Positions 1-5,302 of a DNA stretch of 5,302 nt are shown in pieces. The translations under genes were made by a program, and so were the position numbers. The notes below the pieces were generated by a model. That model made no database searches, was not told the origin of the DNA, and saw only the letters and a list, made by a program, of their open reading frames with translations. Location: positions 1-5,302 of the forward strand of contig CALDKL010000616.1 of assembly GCA_937898895.1 (NCBI GenBank). The letters run 5' to 3'. How positions within the stretch are numbered: position 1 is the first letter of the stretch; every line of letters begins with the position of its first letter. The DNA comes from an uncultured Verrucomicrobiae bacterium (GTDB lineage Bacteria; Verrucomicrobiota; Verrucomicrobiia; Verrucomicrobiales; DEV007).

Positions 1-157
1 CGGAGCGCACGGCATCATTTCGGGACTGACCGACAAAACCGCATCGGTGAAATTGGCCGAAGGACTCAGCATCAAATTCGACCGCAGCGCCATCGCCACC
101 GTCGTCGATCCCAAGGCAAAGGATGCCGCCGAGGAGAAAACCGAATCCAAAGCCTGA
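1..157 (+). CDS. yajC: Sec translocon accessory subunit YajC, C-terminal part (5' end outside window)
   Basis: The reading frame that starts at base 2 is open for 51 codons and ends at TGA 155-157. The peptide begins GAHGIISGLTDKTASVKLAEG and continues GLSIKFDRSAIATVV, which matches the small beta-rich cytoplasmic domain of YajC: a Gly-x-x-Gly turn, a Val/Lys strand, then the hallmark R-S-A-I-x-x-V end. It is followed by a charged Lys/Glu/Ala tail of about 15 residues, as is common in YajC. YajC is a single-span inner-membrane protein that associates with SecD and SecF; its transmembrane segment would lie upstream of the window. The gene lies 42 bases before secDF on the same strand, the classic yajC-secD-secF order, which strongly supports the assignment and suggests co-transcription. 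The start codon and promoter cannot be seen. Confidence 0.88.
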   Translation, partial: GAHGIISGLTDKTASVKLAEGLSIKFDRSAIATVVDPKAKDAAEEKTESKA

Positions 158-199
158 TCCCGTTCCCACTCCCCCCGCTACCCCTCAGCGAATTTTCTC

Positions 200-2869
200 A
201 TGCAAGCCTCCCCTGAAACGGCTCCCTCGACTCCGGCTCCCGCCGCACCTGCACCCGCCGCACCTGCACCCGCCGCACCTGCACCCGCCGCACCTGCGGT
301 GACAGCGCCCGCTGCATCTCCCGCACCTGCACCCGCTGCGACAGCGCCTGCTTCGTCTCCTGCGCCCGCTGTCCCTACCCCTGCCGCGACTCCGGCGCCC
401 CCCGCCCCATCCACCCCGGAAAAATCGGCTCCCGCCCCCGCTTCCAAAACCGTCGAAAAGGCCATCGAAACCGTAAAGCCGAAAACTCCCTCCGACGCAC
501 CCGCCGCCGAAACAGCGGCCAAGGCCCCGGGACTCTCTTCGAACTGGGTCTTCCTCATTGGCCTTGGCCTGCTCACTCTCTTCGTGATGTACTTCGCCGC
601 CGATGGCGAGCGGCGGAAGCGCCTCATCGGAACCTTTCTCTCCGTTATCTTCGCGGCCATCAGCGTCTGGGTCTACCAGAGCCTCGGCATGGAAAAGGGC
701 ATCGAACTCCAGGGCGGTATCTCTATGGAGATCAAGATCCAGCCAGGCGAGGGCAAGACCGTCAGTCCCTCCACCCAGCAGCAGGCGATCAAGGTCCTCA
801 CGGAACGTCTCAATGCCCTCGGCACCGCCGACATCCTCATCGCCCCGCAGGGGAACGACGGAATCTTCCTGCAAATGCCCGGCGTAGGGCAGGAGAAGCT
901 GAAGGAAATCCAGGCCGCCCTCGAGAAGGTGGCCCAACTCGAGTTCTCCATTCTCCATCCCCAGAGCCAGACGCTTGCCCAGCAGGTCGCCAACGGGGCC
1001 GAGGTGGTTCCCGGCTACGAAGCCCTCCCCTACGCCGAGGAAAAAGACAAGGAAGGCAAGCCCCTCCCAGTGCGCTACGGCCTCGTCAAGATCAAGCGCG
1101 ACATGTCCGGCAAGAACGTCGCCAGCGCCGGCTACTACTACGGAAACGAAGGCGACTCCATCAGTGTCTCCTTCACCGGCGAAGGGGCCAAAATCATGGG
1201 GCCTCTCACGATGGAGAACCAGGGCCAGCCCATGGCCATCATCCTCGACAAGGTCATCCTCTCCTCTCCCGTCATCAAATCCCCTTTCTCTGATGGTTGC
1301 CAGATCACCGGCAACTTCACCCAGGAGGAAGCCCTCTCCCTCGCCTCCGCTCTCGAAAACCCCCTCGAGAATCCCATCGCGATCGAGTTCTCCAACTACA
1401 TCTCCCCCACCATGGGTGAAGCCGCCGTCCGACAAGGCATCCTCTCCGGAGTCTGGGGCCTCGGGATCGTGCTCCTCTTCATGGTCATCTACTACCGTTT
1501 TGCCGGTATCGTCGCCGTCATCGGGCTCGGATCCTGTCTTGCCATCATCTTTGGCACGATGTCTCTCTTCCAGTTCACCCTGACCCTGCCGGGCATTGCC
1601 GGGATCATCCTCACCATCGGCATGGCGGTCGACGCGAACGTGCTCATCTACGAACGACTCCGCGAGGAAATGGCCGCTGGCAAGACCCTCAAGACGGCCA
1701 TCGAGACCGCCTATGATCGCGCCTTCTCCGCGATCTTCGATTCGAACCTCACCTCGCTCTTTACCGCCATCATTCTCTACTACGTTGCCGACGGCACCGT
1801 GAAGGGTTTTGCCGTGACCCTCGTCATCGGTATCGTCGCCACTCTCTTCGCCGCTCTCATCGTCACCCGCGTGTGCTTCGGTTGGGTCATGAACACGAAG
1901 TTCTTCACCAAGCTCACCTTCCTCAATTTCATCCCTTCCCGCCAATTCGATTTCCTCAGCCAGGCTCGTCCCTGGATCATTGGGTCCAGTGCCCTCGTCC
2001 TTCTCTCCATTGTCGCCGTCGCCATCATCGACCCGCGCGGAGTCGAACTCAAGGGCGGTGACTCCCTCACCATCCGCACGGAGGACAAGAGCGTGACCAA
2101 GGAGCGCGTCATTGCCACTCTCGAGAAACTCGACCTCGGAGCCGAACCCATCGTGCAGGAACAGCGGGCCGTCGGGGACGATGGCGAATTTTTCCTCGTC
2201 CGCTCGCCCGACAACACAGCCGCCAAAATCCAGGCGGAACTCGAGAAAGACCTCGGTATCCGGATCTCCGACACCACCGTCAGCTCCGTGGGATCCGCCG
2301 TCGGAAAGTCCATGCTCTGGAGTTCGGCCATCGCCCTCATCCTTGGCATGATCTCCATCCTGCTCTATGTCACCTATCGCTACGAGTTTGCCTTCGCCAT
2401 CGGGGCCATCGCGGCTCTCGTCCACGACGTCATCGTTGCCCTCGGCATCGCCACCCTCCTCGGCCAGGAACTGAATCTCATCGTCATCGGTGCCCTCCTC
2501 ACCATCGCGGGATATTCGATCAACGATACCATCGTCATCTTCGACCGCGTCCGCGAAGGTCTGCAGACGAAGCGCGGGGATGAGAAGGATATCATGAATT
2601 ATTCCCTCAATCAGACCCTCGGACGCACCATCCTCACCAGTGCGACGGTCCTCTTCACCGTCGTCGTGCTGCTGCTCTTCGGGGGGCCCGGTCTGCGCAG
2701 TTTCTCGGTGGTCCTGCTCATCGGCATGATCGCGGGGGTCTACTCCACGCTCTTTGTCGCCTCCCCCATCGTGTTGTGGTGGGCGAAGAAATCCGGCACC
2801 AACCTCCGTCGCGCCGTCCTCGACACGGAGCAATCCAAAATCGAAGGCATCCCCTCCGCTCAAGCCTGA
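200..2869 (+). CDS. secDF: Protein translocase subunit SecDF (fused SecD and SecF)
   Basis: This 889-residue protein is a SecD-SecF fusion, an inner-membrane RND-type protein that uses proton flow to help SecYEG complete protein export. Residues 1-112 are an Ala/Pro-rich low-complexity extension. Predicted membrane segments lie at about 116-133 and 142-158. The first periplasmic domain (about 160-410) starts with a variant of the SecD motif, GIELQGG. SecD membrane segments fill about 413-557 and include GMAVDANVLIYERLREE. The SecF half starts near 588: a membrane segment at 591-610, GVELKGGDSL, a second periplasmic domain to about 705, then five more segments with GYSINDTIVIFDRVRE. Asp478, Asp776 and Arg809 align by motif with the proton-relay residues of E. 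coli SecD D519, SecF D213 and SecF R247, so the protein should be functional. ATG 200 is the only start after the in-frame yajC stop that keeps both N-terminal segments with the extension; no other ATG, GTG or TTG lies in that frame between them. No Shine-Dalgarno sequence is visible before it. Confidence 0.96.
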   Translation: MQASPETAPSTPAPAAPAPAAPAPAAPAPAAPAVTAPAASPAPAPAATAPASSPAPAVPTPAATPAPPAPSTPEKSAPAPASKTVEKAIETVKPKTPSDAPAAETAAKAPGLSSNWVFLIGLGLLTLFVMYFAADGERRKRLIGTFLSVIFAAISVWVYQSLGMEKGIELQGGISMEIKIQPGEGKTVSPSTQQQAIKVLTERLNALGTADILIAPQGNDGIFLQMPGVGQEKLKEIQAALEKVAQLEFSILHPQSQTLAQQVANGAEVVPGYEALPYAEEKDKEGKPLPVRYGLVKIKRDMSGKNVASAGYYYGNEGDSISVSFTGEGAKIMGPLTMENQGQPMAIILDKVILSSPVIKSPFSDGCQITGNFTQEEALSLASALENPLENPIAIEFSNYISPTMGEAAVRQGILSGVWGLGIVLLFMVIYYRFAGIVAVIGLGSCLAIIFGTMSLFQFTLTLPGIAGIILTIGMAVDANVLIYERLREEMAAGKTLKTAIETAYDRAFSAIFDSNLTSLFTAIILYYVADGTVKGFAVTLVIGIVATLFAALIVTRVCFGWVMNTKFFTKLTFLNFIPSRQFDFLSQARPWIIGSSALVLLSIVAVAIIDPRGVELKGGDSLTIRTEDKSVTKERVIATLEKLDLGAEPIVQEQRAVGDDGEFFLVRSPDNTAAKIQAELEKDLGIRISDTTVSSVGSAVGKSMLWSSAIALILGMISILLYVTYRYEFAFAIGAIAALVHDVIVALGIATLLGQELNLIVIGALLTIAGYSINDTIVIFDRVREGLQTKRGDEKDIMNYSLNQTLGRTILTSATVLFTVVVLLLFGGPGLRSFSVVLLIGMIAGVYSTLFVASPIVLWWAKKSGTNLRRAVLDTEQSKIEGIPSAQA
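241..297 (+). repeat. 15-bp tandem repeat, 3.8 perfect copies, inside secDF
   Basis: The unit cgccgcacctgcacc occurs three times without a mismatch (241-255, 256-270, 271-285), followed by its first 12 bases (286-297). Because 15 is a multiple of three, each unit adds five in-frame residues of Ala/Pro (pattern P-A-A-P-A) to the SecDF N-terminal extension. The flanks on both sides are also Ala/Pro-coding but imperfect (for example gctcc for gcacc just upstream), which looks like older, diverged copies. Copy-number change by slippage would lengthen or shorten the extension without breaking the frame. Confidence 0.95.
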
Positions 2870-2904
2870 GGGGGGGGACGAGCGCGTCATCCTGAATCAA
2901 TTTC

Positions 2905-3041
2905 GAGGTCGCGTGTCGAAAGCCTCACCAATGGCACTGCTGCGGAAGCCCTGATCGGGCAGGAATCGGATCGAGATCATTGCGATCGACGAAGCGGGCA
3001 ACACCTCCCCGGCAACCCATCTGGAGGTGCTTCGGATCTGA
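2905..3041 (+). pseudogene. Possible remnant of a gene ending in a bacterial Ig-like domain
   Basis: The frame read from 2955 to the TGA at 3039-3041 encodes SGR, then NRIEIIAIDEAGNTSP, then ATHLEVLRI and stop. The pattern N-x-I-E-x-x-A-x-D-x-A-G-N-x-S followed by a short final strand is typical of the last two strands of Ig-like (Big-type or related) domains at the C-terminus of bacterial surface or secreted proteins. A stop at 2952-2954 closes this frame just upstream. The neighbouring frame (cag at 2960-2962 and back) is open and reads VESLTNGTAAEALIGQ, which would join smoothly to NRIEII after a one-base frame change near 2961-2964. No start codon with a ribosome binding site and no complete domain are present, so I read this as a decayed fragment. 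The upstream limit is approximate. A chance match is possible, but the 16-residue pattern is unusually good. Confidence 0.5.
3002..3029. repeat. Short inverted repeat between the convergent genes
   Basis: CACCTCC (3002-3008) and GGAGGTG (3023-3029) are perfectly complementary arms separated by 14 bases, so RNA from either strand could form a 7-bp stem. It lies 30 bases past the antiporter stop and about 130 bases past the secDF stop. No run of T follows on either strand, so it is not a convincing intrinsic terminator; a modest role in 3'-end protection or termination is possible. The arms also lie within the Ig-like remnant, so the match could be incidental. Confidence 0.3.
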
Positions 3042-3058
3042 ACCATTCCTTCCCCAGC

Positions 3059-5302
3059 TCACCCTTCAATGACTTCGAGAAACTCCACCGGAGTCGTCGC
3101 CACGAGAAGGGCCTCCCGTTTCTCCGCCTGACTGACGAGTCGGGCGATCTGGCTGAGGAGCACGAGATGGGTCTCGGGCCGATCTGCGGGAGTGACGAGC
3201 AGGAAGAAGAGGCGCACGGCACCGTGCTCCTCATCGGAAAAGGCAATGCCCTCGGGGGACCGCCCAAGGACGACGAGCGGGGCCACGAGCTGATCGCAGC
3301 GGGCGTGGGGCAGGGCAATGCCGTTGCCGAGATCAGTGGAGATCTCTGCTTCCCGGGCGAAGACTCGCTCGCAAAGAATCTCCGCGTCGACTCCCTGTGG
3401 CAAAACGCTGTCGGGAATGGCGGAAACGAGTTCGTGAATGGCCTCTTCGCGAGTGGTGGCCTCGAGCACGGGAACCACCCCGCCGCGCACAACGGCTCCG
3501 GCAAGGGTCACGGATCCCGACGGGACACTGCGGGCACGAGCGAAAGCAAGCTCGACGCGGTCGAGCAAATGACCGCGAGTCACGATGCCGAGGTGGGTTT
3601 CCCCCTCGCGAATGAGCGCGATGCGTTCGTTGGCCTCACACATGCGGCGAAAGACTTCTCCAACGTACTCGTCGGATCGTGCCTCGAGCAGAGGGCGAAT
3701 CAGCCCGGACCAGTCGTCGCGGGTGGACTCGGCGAGGAACTCCTCGACGAGGAGATACCCGAGGAGGTTTCCTCCCGAGGCGACGACGGGCAGCATCTGA
3801 TGAGGCCCCTCGCCAATCTTCGCACGGGCCGACTCGCGGTCGAACTCGGCGGAGAGAGTGCGCACCCGATTCCAGGGCACCATGATCGTGCCGACATTCA
3901 GACGCCGGAGGTCGGGAAAGGTCTCGAGGGCGAGTTGAAAACGGATTTCCTCCAGCTTCACTCGGGCGGCATCCCGGTGGACGCCGGTGCCGGCGAGGAC
4001 GAGCCGGGCGAGCGCGATCGCAGCCTCGGCCTCTTCGTAGACGGCCGCAGTGACACCGCTTTGCTCGAGTTCGCCACGTTCCCGCAGATAACGAGCGCGG
4101 ACGACGACGCGGATTTCGGGATTCAGATTCCGCGCGGCGGTGATGATGGCGGCGCGCTGGGCGGCATCCGGCAGAGTGATCACGAGGTGACTGGCATCGG
4201 CAACCCCGGCCTCCTCGAGGATACGTTCGTTCGAGGCATCGCCGAACAGGGCGGCTTTCCCCGCTTCGCGCAGGGCCGAGACGGTGTCCATGTTCATGTC
4301 GATGACAACGGAGGGATTCCCGCTCTCATCGAGGACACGATGAACCGTGCGACCCACCGGACCATACCCGATCAGCAGGGCGACGGGACCTTTTTCCGGT
4401 GCAGCGGGATGGACTCCTTCCGAACCTGCCGAGGTCGCGGGTGCGATGGCGGCAAGGCGTTTCTCCCCACGCCGATTGAGGTAGGACCACAGACGCGGTT
4501 TCGAACGCAGGAAGGCCTCGATCAAGGGAATCCTGCGGAAGAGCAATGGATTGATCGTGATCGAAAGGATCGAGGCGGCGACGATGACATTGCTGCCGAC
4601 CTCCGACATCAGCCCGTGACGTCCGGCCTGCTCGGAGAGGATGAAGGAAAATTCCCCAATCTGGCCAAGACCAAAGGCTACCGTAAGGGCGGTACGGACG
4701 GAATATCCCAGAAACGTGACAATCACGAAGGCACCGAGAGGCTTCACAAGGAAGATGATGCAGAGCGCGGCGAAGACCATGAGAGGTTCCTCAAGGAGAA
4801 ATTGCGGATCGAAGATCATGCCGACGGAGACGAAGAAGAGCACCGCGAAGGCGTCGCGCATCGGCAGGGCATCGGCGGCGGCCTGGTTCGCAACAGGGGA
4901 TTGGGCCACGACCATACCCGCGAGGAAAGCACCGAGGGCCATAGACGCACCGAAAAAGAAGTAGGAAGCGGCGGCCACGGCAATGGAGAAAACGAGCACA
5001 CTCAGCGTGAACAGTTCACGAGAGCGCAGGCGGGCGACACGCACGAGGACACGCGGCACGATGCGCGAGCCAGCCCACAGGAAAACGAGAACGAGGACCA
5101 CGAGTTTCAGGAAAGCGATGCCCAGGGTCCACCAGAGCGACCCGGATTCGGCAGGGACGAGAGGACCGGATTCGACGCTCACCTGACCACCAAGGACGGG
5201 GATGAGGACGAGGAGAATGACCGTCAACAGATCCTCCACGATGAGCCAGCCGACGGCGACGTGGCCCTCCGGGGTATTCATCGCATTGGCATCCATGAGC
5301 CC
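3059..5302 (-). CDS. CPA2-family cation:proton antiporter with RCK, CBS and PTS EIIA domains (5' end outside window)
   Basis: The frame is open from the window edge to TGA at 3059-3061 (748 codons). Homologues have further membrane helices before this point, so Met at 5294-5296 is very probably internal. Numbering from that Met, residues 1-265 are the C-terminal part of a YbaL/Kef-like antiporter, with GWLIVEDLLTV holding the ion-site pair Glu21-Asp22 and the diagnostic DAFAVLFFVSVGMIFDP and GQIGEFSFIL. Residues 304-430 form an RCK/TrkA-N Rossmann domain with GYGPVG (4352-4369) and an acidic strand end (Asp333), which suggests NAD(H) or a related ligand. Residues about 465-583 resemble the CBS pair of CorC/HlyC proteins (IMVPWNRV, GIVTRGHLLDRV). 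Residues about 599-745 form a complete PTS EIIA type-2 domain with the active-site motif GIALPHAR; His664 is encoded at 3305-3307. It probably exchanges K+ or Na+ for protons at the inner membrane, gated by cytosolic signals. The cation is not determined by sequence. E. coli YbaL ends after the RCK region, so the CBS-EIIA tail is extra. Confidence 0.92.
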   Translation of the reverse strand, partial: GLMDANAMNTPEGHVAVGWLIVEDLLTVILLVLIPVLGGQVSVESGPLVPAESGSLWWTLGIAFLKLVVLVLVFLWAGSRIVPRVLVRVARLRSRELFTLSVLVFSIAVAAASYFFFGASMALGAFLAGMVVAQSPVANQAAADALPMRDAFAVLFFVSVGMIFDPQFLLEEPLMVFAALCIIFLVKPLGAFVIVTFLGYSVRTALTVAFGLGQIGEFSFILSEQAGRHGLMSEVGSNVIVAASILSITINPLLFRRIPLIEAFLRSKPRLWSYLNRRGEKRLAAIAPATSAGSEGVHPAAPEKGPVALLIGYGPVGRTVHRVLDESGNPSVVIDMNMDTVSALREAGKAALFGDASNERILEEAGVADASHLVITLPDAAQRAAIITAARNLNPEIRVVVRARYLRERGELEQSGVTAAVYEEAEAAIALARLVLAGTGVHRDAARVKLEEIRFQLALETFPDLRRLNVGTIMVPWNRVRTLSAEFDRESARAKIGEGPHQMLPVVASGGNLLGYLLVEEFLAESTRDDWSGLIRPLLEARSDEYVGEVFRRMCEANERIALIREGETHLGIVTRGHLLDRVELAFARARSVPSGSVTLAGAVVRGGVVPVLEATTREEAIHELVSAIPDSVLPQGVDAEILCERVFAREAEISTDLGNGIALPHARCDQLVAPLVVLGRSPEGIAFSDEEHGAVRLFFLLVTPADRPETHLVLLSQIARLVSQAEKREALLVATTPVEFLEVIEG

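Noticed and set aside
178..660. Ala/Gly-rich 160-residue open frame on the - strand
   Set aside because: It is the reverse reading of the Ala/Pro-coding repeat region of secDF; low complexity explains its length and no independent signal supports it.
185..2890. A 901-codon open frame on the - strand covering all of secDF
   Set aside because: It is an antisense shadow produced by the strong preference for atc, ctc, gcc and gtc codons in secDF, which read as gat, gag, ggc and gac on the other strand. The product is a Gly/Asp/Glu-rich sequence with no domain pattern, while the + strand frame is an unmistakable SecDF.
2754..2954. 66-residue + strand open frame running from within secDF across its stop
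   Set aside because: Most of it overlaps the conserved end of secDF in another frame, and the remainder shows no recognisable protein pattern or ribosome binding site.
2969..2988. GATCG/CGATC short palindromic pair in the gap
   Set aside because: The 5-bp arms are too short and GATC-type words too frequent here to call a regulatory site.
2977..3504. 175-residue - strand open frame overlapping the antiporter 3' end
   Set aside because: It is an alternative frame of the EIIA-coding region with Ser/Pro/Arg-rich composition; the overlapping frame has a clear conserved EIIA domain.
5294..5296. ATG as the true start of the antiporter
   Set aside because: A start here would remove the N-terminal membrane helices that precede the Glu-Asp ion-site helix in all CPA2 antiporters, and the frame remains open to the window edge, so the gene is taken as truncated by the window.

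Overview
The window is GC-rich, with coding third positions mostly C or G. It holds two large membrane-protein genes facing each other (convergent), the tail of a third gene at the left edge, and a short gap in the middle. The fused SecD-SecF protein, its N-terminal arrangement and the general protein style fit a Gram-negative bacterium of the Planctomycetota-Verrucomicrobiota-Chlamydiota group, most likely Verrucomicrobiota. That assignment is an inference from protein features, not from a marker gene.

Left half (1-2869, + strand): the last 51 codons of yajC are followed after 42 bases by a complete secDF gene of 889 codons. Together they form the usual YajC-SecD-SecF accessory module of the Sec translocon, which uses the proton gradient to help pull secreted proteins across the inner membrane. 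SecDF carries an Ala/Pro-rich N-terminal extension of about 110 residues, partly built from a perfect 15-bp tandem repeat, and two predicted membrane segments (not one) before its first large periplasmic domain.

Middle (2870-3058): 189 bases separate the two convergent stop codons. No intact gene is present. One frame encodes the recognisable C-terminal strand pattern of a bacterial Ig-like domain ending in a stop, which looks like a degraded gene remnant. A 7-bp inverted repeat lies inside it; no U-tract terminator is visible.

Right half (3059-5302, - strand): a cation:proton antiporter of the CPA2 family (YbaL/Kef type), cut at its 5' end by the window edge. Its cytoplasmic part is a chain of three regulatory modules: an NAD-binding RCK/TrkA-N domain, a CorC-like CBS pair, and a complete PTS EIIA domain of the fructose/nitrogen type with its phosphorylatable histidine. 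This joins ion transport, nucleotide sensing and phosphotransfer input in one polypeptide and is the most interesting item here. I saw no RNA genes, CRISPR arrays, insertion sequences or origins.
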